Positions 17,217 through 25,926 of a stretch of DNA of 64,000 nucleotides are shown piece after piece (positions within the stretch are counted from its first letter, which is position 1; every line of letters starts with the position of its first letter). The stretch is from Haladaptatus sp. QDMS2 (GTDB taxonomy: Archaea > Halobacteriota > Halobacteria > Halobacteriales > Halococcaceae). The stretch is taken from contig NZ_CP119792.1 in the NCBI RefSeq assembly GCF_029338295.1, forward strand, positions 186,001 through 250,000, written 5' to 3'. The notes under the pieces were generated by a model. The model worked only from the letters and a program-made list of their open reading frames with translations, did no database searches and was not told the origin of the DNA. A program made the translations under genes and the position numbers.

Positions 17217-18134
17217 TCAGACCGTCGAGACGATGCGGTCGTAGTATTCGCGGGCCCGTTCTTCGTCCTCGGCGGAAAGTTCGACGAGCGGTTCGCGGAC
17301 CGGGCCGCCGTACAGGCCAGCGAGTTCCATGCCGAATTTGACGGCTGGGACGTTGTTCGCGGCGGCGAGCGTGTTGTTCTCGCCGGGTTCCTCACGAAGG
17401 TCCTCGTAGCCGCGAAGCGCGTCACGAATGCGCTTTGCCTCGGTCCAGTCCTCCTCGCGAAGCGCCTCCATGAGCGCGAGCGTCTGCTCGGGGACGAAGT
17501 TCCCGATGCCGGTCGTGTACCCCTCTGCACCCTCGATTGCGAACGCCGGGGCGAACCGCTCTGCGATGCCGTTCGACCAGACGATGTCTCCCTCTACGTC
17601 TTCGACCGCCTGTGAGAACGCCTTGATGTCGTTATCTGCGTACTTGACGGCGACCACGTCCTCGTAGTCCGCGAGGTCGGCGATGAGGTCGTGGGTCAGT
17701 TCCGGCCCGCGCTTGTAGAGCACCACTGGGAGGTCTGACGCCTCGATGATTCGTTCGTAGTAGTTTCGCAGCCCCTCGTGGTGCTGGTAGGTGTGAATCG
17801 GGTGCATCACCATGAGCGCGTCAGCGCCTGCTTCTTCGTACGCCGAAACGAGTTGCAGGGCACTCTTGATACTCCCTCCGAGTCCGGCGACGACGGTGGC
17901 GTCTCCCGCCGCAGAAACGACCGTCTCCACGACGTTCGCGCGTTCGCTCATCGACAGCGAGTAGTACTCGCCGGTGTTCCCACAGGGGATGATGAGTTTT
18001 GCCCCGCGGTCGACGATCCACTCGATGTTGTTCGAGAGTTCACCGTGCAGCACGTCTCCACCGCCCTCGCTGAACGGAACGGGGTTGGTAAAGGCGACGC
18101 CTCTCAAGTCCGCTTTCACGCGTTCGTGACTCAT
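17217..18134 (-). CDS. DHDPS/NAL-family class I aldolase or dehydratase
   Basis: A protein of 305 aa, a TIM barrel of the DapA family. The Schiff-base lysine is K164 (VAVKYADND) and the catalytic tyrosine Y140 (VVLYKRGPE). The GNTGEYYSLS block (52-61) is the usual 2-oxoacid carboxylate site. Members cleave or dehydrate 2-keto-3-deoxy sugar acids, or make dihydrodipicolinate. YNxP is replaced by YKRG and the chain is slightly long, unlike biosynthetic DapA. Neighbouring uronate-type genes make KDG aldolase or 5-keto-4-deoxyglucarate dehydratase more likely (inference). It faces the Udh-like gene with a 96-bp divergent promoter region. Confidence 0.85.
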   Translation of the reverse strand: MSHERVKADLRGVAFTNPVPFSEGGGDVLHGELSNNIEWIVDRGAKLIIPCGNTGEYYSLSMSERANVVETVVSAAGDATVVAGLGGSIKSALQLVSAYEEAGADALMVMHPIHTYQHHEGLRNYYERIIEASDLPVVLYKRGPELTHDLIADLADYEDVVAVKYADNDIKAFSQAVEDVEGDIVWSNGIAERFAPAFAIEGAEGYTTGIGNFVPEQTLALMEALREEDWTEAKRIRDALRGYEDLREEPGENNTLAAANNVPAVKFGMELAGLYGGPVREPLVELSAEDEERAREYYDRIVSTV

Positions 18135-18186
18135 TGGTATCGTTCAACACACGTACGACCACCGACAAAAATCTTTGTGCAACCCT

Positions 18187-18201
18187 CGGCGGGAGTTTTT
18201 T
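18187..18201 (+). promoter_or_regulatory. Promoter motif shared with the next gene (Udh-like)
   Basis: CGGCGGGAGTTTTTT ends about 30 nt before ATG 18231. Almost the same motif recurs 25-39 nt before the GarR-like start (19081-19095), suggesting a shared core promoter and BRE-like context for the two genes. Confidence 0.45.
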
Positions 18202-18230
18202 CCACCACCACTTCGTTCTTCAACTCAGCT

Positions 18231-19055
18231 ATGAACGTCCTGCTCACCGGTGCGTACGGCCGCGTCGGCACGGCCATCATCGACCACCTCGCCGGAGACG
18301 ACGAGTACGACTTCACCTACCTCGACAAAACAGACCACCCCGACCACGAGACGGTGGTCGCGGATATCGCCGATTACGAGGCCACCAAGCCTGCCTTCGA
18401 GGGTGCAGATGCCGTCGTCCATCTCGCCGGCTACCCCTACACCGACGGCGACTGGCGAGACATCTTAGAGAGCAATATTATCGGCCTCTACAACGCGCTC
18501 GAAGCGGCAGCTGAAGCCGAAGTCGAGACGTTCGTCTTCGCCTCCTCGAACCACGCCGTGGGCATGTACGAAATTGAGAACGCGCCCGACATTTACTTCC
18601 CCGAGTTCGACCTCACCGTAGACCACACCGACCCGGTGCGCCCGGACTCCTACTACGGAACGTCGAAATCGTTCGGCGAGGACCTTGGTCGGTATTACGT
18701 CGAGAACGAGGACTACCCAAAATCCTTCTACGGCCTTCGAATCTGTAGCGTTCGCCACGAGGAATACGACCATCCCTACGGCGACGCAGAGCGTGGCGTA
18801 GACGAGGACCGGTGGGAACGCGACAGTGACGAGTACGCACAAGCCGTCGCCCGGATGAAGGCGATGTGGCAGTCCCGCCGAGACCTCGCACATATGGTAG
18901 ACCGCTGTCTCCAGACGGACGGCGTCGCGTTCGACATCTTCTACGGTGTGAGCACGAACGACCGCCGCTGGTTCGACATAGACCACGCCTGCGAGGTCAT
19001 CGACTACGAACCACAGGACAACGGTGACAAGTGGGACGGGCCGCCAGCGCGCTGA
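18231..19055 (+). CDS. NAD-dependent epimerase/dehydratase family, uronate dehydrogenase-like
   Basis: A protein of 274 aa, an extended SDR. Cofactor motif GAYGRVG at 7-13, catalytic S105/S106 (FASSNHAVG) and Y142-x3-K146 (YGTSK). The SSNHAVGxYE block and the C-terminal YGVSTNDRRWFDIDHA resemble uronate dehydrogenase and the haloarchaeal NAD glucose-6-phosphate dehydrogenase Azf. It would oxidise C1 of an aldose or uronate to the lactone in the cytoplasm. It lies between a KDG-type aldolase and a GarR-like reductase, and an SMP-30 lactonase is 5 kb away, so oxidation of glucuronate or galacturonate is the best reading. A longer frame upstream is not supported by the promoter position. Confidence 0.8.
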   Translation: MNVLLTGAYGRVGTAIIDHLAGDDEYDFTYLDKTDHPDHETVVADIADYEATKPAFEGADAVVHLAGYPYTDGDWRDILESNIIGLYNALEAAAEAEVETFVFASSNHAVGMYEIENAPDIYFPEFDLTVDHTDPVRPDSYYGTSKSFGEDLGRYYVENEDYPKSFYGLRICSVRHEEYDHPYGDAERGVDEDRWERDSDEYAQAVARMKAMWQSRRDLAHMVDRCLQTDGVAFDIFYGVSTNDRRWFDIDHACEVIDYEPQDNGDKWDGPPAR

Positions 19056-19080
19056 GCGCGCGGGCCGCACGATTCACCGC

Positions 19081-19095
19081 CGGCGGTAGTTTTTA
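19081..19095 (+). promoter_or_regulatory. Promoter motif shared with the preceding gene (GarR-like)
   Basis: CGGCGGTAGTTTTTA lies 25-39 nt before ATG 19120 and repeats the motif at 18187 with one difference in the conserved core, consistent with a leaderless transcript. Confidence 0.45.
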
Positions 19096-19119
19096 CTTCT
19101 CCACCGAAGGTGTATCCGT

Positions 19120-20019
19120 ATGGCTTCGAAAACAGTCGGATTCGTCGGACTCGGAATTATGGGGCTCCCGATGTCGAAGAACCTGCTCGATGCGGGGTAC
19201 GACGTCGTCGGGAACAATCGCTCACAGGAACCCGTCGCCGAATTGGAGGACTACGGCGGCGAGGGCGCGGCAACCGCAAAGGAGGTCGCAGAACGAACAG
19301 ACGTCGTCATCACCTGCCTCCCCGACCACCACGTCGTAGACGAAGTAATGCGAAAGGACGACGGGATTATGGCGGGCCTGAGCGAAGGCATGACGGTCAT
19401 CGACATGTCCACGATTTCGCCGACGACCACCGAAGAACTCGCCGCCGACCTGAACGAGATGGGCGTGGCCATGCTCGACGCCCCAATCAGCGGCGGCGAA
19501 GAGGGGGCCATCGACGGGACGCTCTCCATCATGGTCGGTGGCGACGAGGATGTCCTCGAAGAACACCGCGACCTGTTCGAAGTGATGGGCGCGACAGTCA
19601 CCCACACCGGCCCGAACGGCGCGGGACAAGTGACGAAGGCCTGCAACCAGATCGTCGTCGCCGGTACGATGCAGGCCGTGAGCGAAGCACTCCTGTTCGC
19701 CCAGAAGGGTGGAGCAGACCTCGAAGCCGTCGTCAACGCCATCAGTGGCGGCGCGGCGGGTTGCTGGGCGCTCGACAACCGCGCGCCGACGATGATTCGC
19801 GGAGATTTCGAACCCGGTTTCTTTGCCTCCTACCAGTACAAAGACCTCCGTATCGCAACGGGAGCAGGCGAGGCGTTCGGTGCGCCGATGCCACTCACGT
19901 CGCTCGTCCACGAGTCATACAAATCGCTCGTCGAGATGGGGCACGGCCGCGACGACAACTCCGGCGTTCTCCAGGTACTGGAGGCGCTCGGCGACGAGAA
20001 AGCCCGTATCGACGACTAA
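19120..20019 (+). CDS. 3-hydroxyisobutyrate / 2-hydroxy-3-oxopropionate dehydrogenase family (GarR-like)
   Basis: A protein of 299 aa of the beta-hydroxyacid dehydrogenase family. NAD(P) motif GLGIMG at 10-15, substrate block DAPISGGEEGA (120-130), and catalytic K173 in TKACNQ. In the D-glucarate pathway GarR reduces tartronate semialdehyde to glycerate; other members act on 3-hydroxyisobutyrate. Following a uronate-dehydrogenase-like gene, the GarR role is favoured. It has its own promoter motif, and its stop overlaps the convergent HicB-like gene by 4 bp. Confidence 0.88.
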   Translation: MASKTVGFVGLGIMGLPMSKNLLDAGYDVVGNNRSQEPVAELEDYGGEGAATAKEVAERTDVVITCLPDHHVVDEVMRKDDGIMAGLSEGMTVIDMSTISPTTTEELAADLNEMGVAMLDAPISGGEEGAIDGTLSIMVGGDEDVLEEHRDLFEVMGATVTHTGPNGAGQVTKACNQIVVAGTMQAVSEALLFAQKGGADLEAVVNAISGGAAGCWALDNRAPTMIRGDFEPGFFASYQYKDLRIATGAGEAFGAPMPLTSLVHESYKSLVEMGHGRDDNSGVLQVLEALGDEKARIDD

Positions 20020-20297
20020 CCGCGACCAAACCGCTCTCGCAATTTTTCCAGTAACCCGCCGCCAGCCTCACGTCGAATCGTCCGCCCGGGGAGTTTTTTG
20101 TACGGAACGCGCCCACCGTCGGCCTCGAACTCGGCCACCGCGGCGGTGAGATTTCCAAACGCCTCCGCCTCCACGCGCCCGATGCCGACGCAGTCGGTTT
20201 CGGGGTCCTCCGCCACCCAGAGCGGCTTTTCGAGGTCGTACAGCGGTGGCTCGTAACAGGTCACGGTCGCCCGCGCTCGAAGGTCTGGCCCAGTCAT
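20016..20297 (-). CDS. Small HicB-like domain protein
   Basis: A protein of 93 aa. Residues 20-58 (KPLWVAEDPETDCVGIG, EAFGNLTAAVAEFEADG) resemble the HicB/DUF1902 half-RNase-H fold: a beta strand ending in VAE-P, then a helix with an EAxxNLxxAV pattern. No HicA toxin gene is adjacent and there is no C-terminal DNA-binding domain, so it is an orphan. The 3' end overlaps the convergent GarR-like gene by 4 bp. Function unknown. Confidence 0.6.
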   Translation of the reverse strand: MTGPDLRARATVTCYEPPLYDLEKPLWVAEDPETDCVGIGRVEAEAFGNLTAAVAEFEADGGRVPYKKLPGRTIRREAGGGLLEKLRERFGRG

Positions 20298-20332
20298 ACG
20301 AATCGTTCGTCAGCCACCGACAAAAACGATCG

Positions 20333-21601
20333 TCAGTCCTCGGCGACGGTGACGCCTGCCGGCGCCGATTCGGGGTGACTCTCCACGAGGAAGTTCCAGA
20401 CGAGGAGCGTCGCGACGACGGCGAGTACGCTTGCCGCGGCGAACGCGAACTCGAAGGTGAACCACGTGGCGAGCGCCCCGACGAGCGGCGGGCCGGCCAT
20501 CCCACCGAAGCCGCGGGCGGTGGAGTGAAGGCCCATCAATTCCGATTCGCGCTCGACCGGAGCCACGTCCCCGATGAAGGCGTAAGTTCCCGTCGTCTCC
20601 GCAGAGTAGGCGGCCGCGAGGATGAGAAACGACCCGCCCATCGCTGCTGCACGCATGGTCACCGACGACGGAAGGGTGGCCGCAGCCACGACCACAGTGT
20701 GGAGTCCCGCGCCGGCCATTCCGTAGACGACGAGTGGTTTTCGCCCCGTGGAGTCCGCGACGTGGCCGAACAGGTACATGAATCCCATCTGTGCCGCCGG
20801 ATTGATGGCGAGTACCACGCCCATGACGAACTGCGAAACGCCGATTTCAGAGAGCAGGTACACTGGAAGCAGACTCGACGTGCCGAGGATGGTCATGTTT
20901 CGCAGGAGGACGGCGGCGTACAGCCACCGCAGGCCGTGTGAGCGCAGGTGGCGTCTGTCCTGTGCGGCGGGAAACAGACGGTGGCGTACTTCGGCGAGCA
21001 GTTCGTCTCCGGAAACGTTCGCCGACTGGGGCGGGCGCGGGTCGGTGATGAACAGCGCGGCGAGGATGGTGATGGCGCTCACCGCGGCGACGATGAGGTA
21101 GAGCGCCCACGGCGCGACGAGGCCGAGCAGGACGCCCGCGAAGAACTGCGCGAGCGTGAATCCGATTGCCGTCGTACTGTTGAAAAAACCAATCGACTGT
21201 CCCCGCGACGACGTGCCGCCGCGCTCGCTCACGATGGCGAGCATCACGGGGAGAAAGCCCGCCGCGAAGACGGCGAACAGGCCGCGGAAGGCGAGTGGCC
21301 CCCAGACGCCGTCGACGACGGCGAGCGGGAGAATGGCGAGCGTCGCGAGCGCCGTCGTGACGACGAGAACGGTTCGTCGGCGTCCCGTGATGTCGGCGAT
21401 GGCACCCGCCACGGGGGCGAACGCCATCAGGCCGAACCAGTAGACGGTAAACACGAGGCTCACGGCGAACGGCGACCCGCCTGCGGCATCGACGTATACC
21501 GCCATCGCGGTTCCCATGAGCGTCGCCCGCCCCTTGTTCGCGCCGGCAGCGACGCCGATGAGCAGCCGCTGAACGCGGTCGGTGGTCGGCTGGTCGCTCA
21601 C
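20333..21601 (-). CDS. MFS transporter
   Basis: A protein of 422 aa from GTG 21601; the longer open frame upstream is basic and hydrophilic, not plausible. About twelve hydrophobic segments, with the MFS loop 2-3 signature GAIADITGRRRT and a second-half repeat GHVADSTGRKPL. It exchanges a small solute across the membrane, probably with protons or sodium. The substrate is unknown; the drug/sugar-acid subclass cannot be told apart. It is divergent from a second MFS gene with a 212-bp shared region. Confidence 0.85.
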   Translation of the reverse strand: MSDQPTTDRVQRLLIGVAAGANKGRATLMGTAMAVYVDAAGGSPFAVSLVFTVYWFGLMAFAPVAGAIADITGRRRTVLVVTTALATLAILPLAVVDGVWGPLAFRGLFAVFAAGFLPVMLAIVSERGGTSSRGQSIGFFNSTTAIGFTLAQFFAGVLLGLVAPWALYLIVAAVSAITILAALFITDPRPPQSANVSGDELLAEVRHRLFPAAQDRRHLRSHGLRWLYAAVLLRNMTILGTSSLLPVYLLSEIGVSQFVMGVVLAINPAAQMGFMYLFGHVADSTGRKPLVVYGMAGAGLHTVVVAAATLPSSVTMRAAAMGGSFLILAAAYSAETTGTYAFIGDVAPVERESELMGLHSTARGFGGMAGPPLVGALATWFTFEFAFAAASVLAVVATLLVWNFLVESHPESAPAGVTVAED

Positions 21602-21782
21602 GCAAACGCACCCCGAACGGGAAACTCGGTCACTCGCCACGGCGGGATTTCTGGCGGCGTGTCGGGTGGCACAGATGACGGCTACATCGGCCCTCGGCAA
21701 TAAATTACGGTTTCCGGCAGTGGCTCGACTCCACAGTCGGGGCCGCGACACAAGTTCCGGCAAATACGTGACACATACACAC

Positions 21783-21791
21783 ACCTATATT
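21783..21791 (+). promoter_or_regulatory. TATA-like element for the second MFS gene
   Basis: CCTATATTT lies about 27 nt before GTG 21814, which supports the GTG as the leaderless start. Confidence 0.45.
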
Positions 21792-21813
21792 TGGGGGCAG
21801 AGGCTAGGCGGGC

Positions 21814-23010
21814 GTGAACTGGCGGTACCAACACACGCTGCTCGCCGCGACGTTCCTCGCCTGTTTCAGTAACAACGCCGCCCGCCTCGTCATCAGTCCC
21901 GTCATTCCCGACATTATCGTGACCTTCGACATCTCGAAGAGCGCCGTCGGTCTCGCGCTCACGGGGATGTGGGCGGTGTACGCCCTGCTGCAGTTCCCGA
22001 GTGGCATCATCGCAGACCGTATCGGCGACTACAAAGTCATCCTCGCCGCGCTCGGACTGACGGGACTCGCGAGCGCATTGCTCGCCTTCTCACCGTCGTT
22101 CACCCTGTTCGCGGTGTTCGCCGTGTTCCTCGGCGCGGGCGCTGGCCTCTACTTCACCGTCGGCACCTCGATGCTGGCAAAGGAGTTTACCGAGACGGGG
22201 AAGGTGCTCGGGGTCCACTCTGCTGCCGGTCCAGCCGCCGGCCTCGTCGCACCCGCAGTGGCCGCTTACATCGGCGTCGCGTACGGCTGGCGACCCTCCA
22301 TCCTCCTCGGCGCGGTGCTCTCTGTCCCAATCCTTGGCGTGTTCCTGTGGCGCGTTCGACCCGCCTCGACCACGCCAGACGCTGCACCACGCACGCGGAC
22401 CGATGGTGGTACGACCAATCTCGACCAGTCGCTGTGGGTACTGGCCCGCGACTTACTGTCGCGCCCCGACGTGGTCTTCATGACGCTGCTCGGCGTCTGC
22501 GTGGCGTACACCTGGCAGTCGTTCGCGTCGTTTTTCCCGACGTTTCTGGTCGAGTATCGCGGCTTCAGTGTCCCGGACGCGAGCCTCGTCTTCGGAGCCA
22601 TCTTTCTGCTCTCGGCGCTCGTCCAGCCGGTGACGGGGCGGCTTTCAGACCGCATCAGACGCGAGACTATACTCGCGGGCATCCTGACCACGACGGTGGC
22701 CGGATTTGGGACGCTCATCCTCACCGAAGGCGTCTGGCCGACCTTCGTCGGGGTCGGCCTGCTCGGCGTGGGCCTGAGTTGGGGCGGCGTGTACCAGTCG
22801 AGCCTGATGGACCTGTTCGCAGACGCCACGCGCGGGACCGCATTCGGCCTCGTTCGGACGGTCTACATGTTCATCGGGTCGCTCGGGAGCGTCGTGACCG
22901 GCGTACTCGCGGACACGGTGGGTTGGTCCGTCGCCTACGGCGTCGTGGCGCTGTTGCTCGCACTCGCCGTGGGAGGCCTCACCGCAAAACGAGTAATCAC
23001 GAACAGGTAG
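21814..23010 (+). CDS. MFS transporter
   Basis: A protein of 398 aa starting at GTG. About twelve transmembrane segments; the loop signature appears as GIIADRIGDYK near residue 66 and again as GRLSDRIRRETI. The N-terminus FSNNAARLVISPVIPDI is common in haloarchaeal MFS permeases of the NNP/OFA-like type. The substrate cannot be assigned; a carboxylate or sugar acid is plausible from context. Confidence 0.85.
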   Translation: MNWRYQHTLLAATFLACFSNNAARLVISPVIPDIIVTFDISKSAVGLALTGMWAVYALLQFPSGIIADRIGDYKVILAALGLTGLASALLAFSPSFTLFAVFAVFLGAGAGLYFTVGTSMLAKEFTETGKVLGVHSAAGPAAGLVAPAVAAYIGVAYGWRPSILLGAVLSVPILGVFLWRVRPASTTPDAAPRTRTDGGTTNLDQSLWVLARDLLSRPDVVFMTLLGVCVAYTWQSFASFFPTFLVEYRGFSVPDASLVFGAIFLLSALVQPVTGRLSDRIRRETILAGILTTTVAGFGTLILTEGVWPTFVGVGLLGVGLSWGGVYQSSLMDLFADATRGTAFGLVRTVYMFIGSLGSVVTGVLADTVGWSVAYGVVALLLALAVGGLTAKRVITNR

Positions 23011-23022
23011 ATTCGAAGGTGG

Positions 23023-23955
23023 TCAGACCACGAGGTTGGTGAACTGTTCTTCACGTTCGAGCCGCGCGAGATTTTCGCGGACGAGTCCCGCAACGCCCTC
23101 GTAGTAGGCGCGGTCCGACCCGGCCCGGTGAGGGGTGAGAATGACGTCGTCTAGGTCCCACAACGGAGACGATTCTGGTAGCGGTTCTTCCTCGAACACG
23201 TCGAGTGCGCCGCCGGCGATGTCCCCCGTTTGCACCGCCTCTACAAACGCCTCCGTATCGACGACCGGGCCGCGGGCGACGTTGAGCAGGTAGCTCTCGT
23301 TGTCCATCGCTGCGAACGCTGCCGCGTCGAAGAGGTGGTGGGTTTCCTCGGTGAGCGGACAGGCAAGCGCGACGAAATCCGCCCCAGAAATCGCCTCGTG
23401 GAGGTCCGTCGTCGGAAAGACGCGCTCCACGTCGGGAACCGATTCGACCGTTCGTTTGACGCCGACGACGTGCATTCCAAGCGCGGCGGCCCGGGTGGCG
23501 ATGCCCTGCCCGAGTGTGCCAAGCCCGACGACGCAGAGAGTACGCCCCGTCGCGGTGAACGGTTCGTCCCACACCGGGTGCTCCCAGACGTGTTCCTGCT
23601 GGTTCGCGGCGTAGACGTGTAACCGGCGTGCCAACATGAGAATGTAGCCGACAGTCGTCTCGCCGACGCTCGCACCATGGATGCCCGTGCTGTTAGTGAG
23701 GGTGATGCCGTGCGCTTCGAGTTCGTCGAAGGGGAAGCGGTCGACGCCGGCCTGAATCGAGTGAATCCAGTCGAGGTCGGCGTCAAGAAACGCGTCGTCG
23801 TACGCGAGCGTCACCAGCGCGTCCACCGTCGAGAGGTCGTCGGCTTCGGTTACCAGCGTAACGTCGGGAGCAACGTCCGCGAGGTCGTCGATGAGCGCCT
23901 CCGGCGCGAACACTTTGGCGACCGATTCGTGGACGCCGATTCGTGCTACGTGCAT
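23023..23955 (-). CDS. D-2-hydroxyacid dehydrogenase
   Basis: A protein of 310 aa from ATG 23955. NAD motif GLGTLG, catalytic arginine in LNVARGPVVD, glutamate in EEEPLPE and histidine in TPHRAG. The block NSTGIHGASVGETTVG before the cofactor domain is typical of haloarchaeal GhrA-like dehydrogenases. It is the last gene of a minus-strand operon: 3-hydroxyacyl-CoA-dehydrogenase-like, SMP-30 lactonase, then this gene, with only 25 bp between genes. Probably reduces a keto sugar acid or oxidises a 2-hydroxyacid. Confidence 0.88.
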   Translation of the reverse strand: MHVARIGVHESVAKVFAPEALIDDLADVAPDVTLVTEADDLSTVDALVTLAYDDAFLDADLDWIHSIQAGVDRFPFDELEAHGITLTNSTGIHGASVGETTVGYILMLARRLHVYAANQQEHVWEHPVWDEPFTATGRTLCVVGLGTLGQGIATRAAALGMHVVGVKRTVESVPDVERVFPTTDLHEAISGADFVALACPLTEETHHLFDAAAFAAMDNESYLLNVARGPVVDTEAFVEAVQTGDIAGGALDVFEEEPLPESSPLWDLDDVILTPHRAGSDRAYYEGVAGLVRENLARLEREEQFTNLVV

Positions 23956-23980
23956 ATCGGTGGTACTTCGAGGGGCTACC

Positions 23981-24862
23981 TCAAGGCTCCGGTGGACCGA
24001 GCAATCCTTGTCGGTCGGTTCGCGCCCGGTACAGGCAGCCCTCGTAGCCGGTGACGTACAGCGACCGCAGGTCGTGGTCGCCGAAACAGCAGTTCGTCGG
24101 CCGATAATCCGGCGATTGGTGGGTTTCGAGAACCCGACCGGACGGCGTGAACACGTACAACAACGGTCCCGGCCCGCTCGCTTCGGCCCCGGCGGTGGCG
24201 ACGATGTTGCCGTCGGCGTCGAAGCACATCCCGTCGATACCGCGGTGTGGATAGAAGTTGTGGAGCACCTCGTACTCGCCCACTGACCCGTCCGCGGCGA
24301 TAGGATAGCGACGCAGTTCCCGAGCCGCACCCTCGCCGTGACGACTCTCTGCGACGTACAGGAACTCGCCGTTGGGTGAGACGAGCAGGCCGTTCGGGTT
24401 GGTCGTGTCCGTCGTCGCCCGCTTCAGTTCCGGGTTCGCTGCGCTGGGGTCGAGGTGGTAGACCGACCGGTGGTCGAGTTCGAGGTGGTGGTCCGTGAGC
24501 CACGGCACGTCGTAGAACGGGTCCGTGAACCAGAGGCGTCCGGACGGGTCGAAGGCGATGTCGTTCGGACTGTTGAGCCGCGCCCCCTCGTACTCGGCTA
24601 CGAGGACGGTGGTTCCGTCGTCTTCGTACCGGACGAGCCTGCGGCCGCCCATCTCACACGCGTAGAGGCCGCCGTCCGGCCCGAGTTTCAGGCCGTTTGC
24701 GTGGTTCGTGCCGGTCCGAACTTCCGTACAGCGACCGCTCGTCACGTCGTAGCGCATGATTCGATGCTCCGGAATGTCGGTGAACAGGACGCCGCTGCCG
24801 TCCCAGACTGGCCCCTCGGTGAACGTGAAAGGCCCGGCGACGCGCTCGAATTCCCAGCTCAT
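23981..24862 (-). CDS. SMP-30/gluconolactonase family lactonase
   Basis: A protein of 293 aa, a six-bladed beta-propeller. Metal-site residues are visible: E16 in FTEGPVW, asparagines in LNSPNDIAFD (about 97-101) and TNPNGLLVSPNG, and aspartate in GIDGMCFDADGN. Such enzymes open aldono- or aldaro-lactones after sugar oxidation, in the cytoplasm. The middle gene of a three-gene operon with dehydrogenases on both sides, consistent with oxidation, lactone opening and further oxidation of one sugar. Confidence 0.9.
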   Translation of the reverse strand: MSWEFERVAGPFTFTEGPVWDGSGVLFTDIPEHRIMRYDVTSGRCTEVRTGTNHANGLKLGPDGGLYACEMGGRRLVRYEDDGTTVLVAEYEGARLNSPNDIAFDPSGRLWFTDPFYDVPWLTDHHLELDHRSVYHLDPSAANPELKRATTDTTNPNGLLVSPNGEFLYVAESRHGEGAARELRRYPIAADGSVGEYEVLHNFYPHRGIDGMCFDADGNIVATAGAEASGPGPLLYVFTPSGRVLETHQSPDYRPTNCCFGDHDLRSLYVTGYEGCLYRARTDRQGLLGPPEP

Positions 24863-24887
24863 AGCTCACTCAACACGGGGCCACTGC

Positions 24888-25847
24888 TTACGTGTTTGCC
24901 CCGGAGTCATCTCGAAATTCCGAAAGGGTTCGTTGGAGGGTGGAGAGGCCCTCGTCGCGCTGTTTCGTCACGCCGGCTGCCGGTTCGTCGTACTCGAAAA
25001 AGCCGCCGCCGTCTTCGATACCGCCCCGGCCGCGTTCGAGGTGGTCGTCGAACAATCGACTCGGTTCGTCCGTGTCAGAGAGGTGCGGGAACAGGTCCCC
25101 GGCGACGGTCTGAAACAGGTCGAGTCCCGCGATGTCCATCGTCTCGAAGGGGCCGATGACCGCAGTTCGCCGGGCGTAGCCGTCGCGGATTGCCATATTG
25201 ATGTCTTCTACGGAGGCAACCCCTTCCTCTGCGAGGTGCATGCACTCGCGGACGACGGCACTCTGGACGCGATTCCAGACGAATCCCGGCACGTCGCGTT
25301 CGACCACGACCGGTTTTCTGGCAACCGATTCGACGAATCCGGTCATCCGCGCCATCGCCTCGTCCGTCGTCTGTTCGCCGCGAATCACCTCGACGGGTTC
25401 CAGCAGGTAGGGCGGATACCACCAGTGGCAGCCGACGATTCGGCCGGCGTCGTCGGGCGCGTCAGCGGCGATGTCCGTGATGGGCAGCCCAGACGTATTC
25501 GAGGCGAGCAGCGTGTCGGCGTCGGTTTCAGCAGCGAGGTCCGCGAACAATTCCTGTTTCACTGCGACGTCCTCGGTGACGGTTTCGAGGACGAGGTCCA
25601 CGTCGGCGACGCCTGCCGCGCGGTCGATGGTGTAGTCGATACGGTCTCGAATTGCCGAGGGGTCTCGGTCGACGAGGCCCTCGGCGGAGAGAAAGGCGGC
25701 GACCTCGGCAACGCGCTCTCGGGCCCGGTCGATGTTCGATTGGCGGTGGTCTACGAGCGTGACGTCCTTCCCGTGGCCGGCGAAGTGGGCCGCGAAGCCG
25801 TGCCCCATGTCTCCCGCCCCGACGATGGCGATGTGTGTCTCCGTCAT
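24888..25847 (-). CDS. 3-hydroxyacyl-CoA dehydrogenase-like (possible L-gulonate-type dehydrogenase)
   Basis: A protein of 319 aa. N-terminal Rossmann domain GAGDMGHGFAAHFAGHG (10-26), then NTSGLPITDIA and CHWWYPPYLLEPVEVIRG, and the C-terminal 3HCDH helical domain (VPGFVWNRVQSAVVREC). It lacks a CoA-hydratase partner and is short, like lambda-crystallin/L-gulonate 3-dehydrogenase and carnitine dehydrogenase. The HWWYPP segment, in place of HFFNP, fits a non-CoA substrate. First gene of the lactonase operon, so a sugar-acid alcohol such as L-gulonate is a fair inference. Confidence 0.82.
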   Translation of the reverse strand: MTETHIAIVGAGDMGHGFAAHFAGHGKDVTLVDHRQSNIDRARERVAEVAAFLSAEGLVDRDPSAIRDRIDYTIDRAAGVADVDLVLETVTEDVAVKQELFADLAAETDADTLLASNTSGLPITDIAADAPDDAGRIVGCHWWYPPYLLEPVEVIRGEQTTDEAMARMTGFVESVARKPVVVERDVPGFVWNRVQSAVVRECMHLAEEGVASVEDINMAIRDGYARRTAVIGPFETMDIAGLDLFQTVAGDLFPHLSDTDEPSRLFDDHLERGRGGIEDGGGFFEYDEPAAGVTKQRDEGLSTLQRTLSEFRDDSGANT

Positions 25848-25926
25848 GGCTCCTCAATGTGAGCGGGCGACCAAAAGTGTGCAGTATGTGAACGCTTAAC
25901 CTTCCGGCCCGCAAGGTGCGGAACGT

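Noticed and set aside
20333-21784. Longer start for the first MFS gene
   Set aside because: The extra 61 residues are Arg/Cys-rich and run through the divergent promoter; GTG 21601 is preferred.
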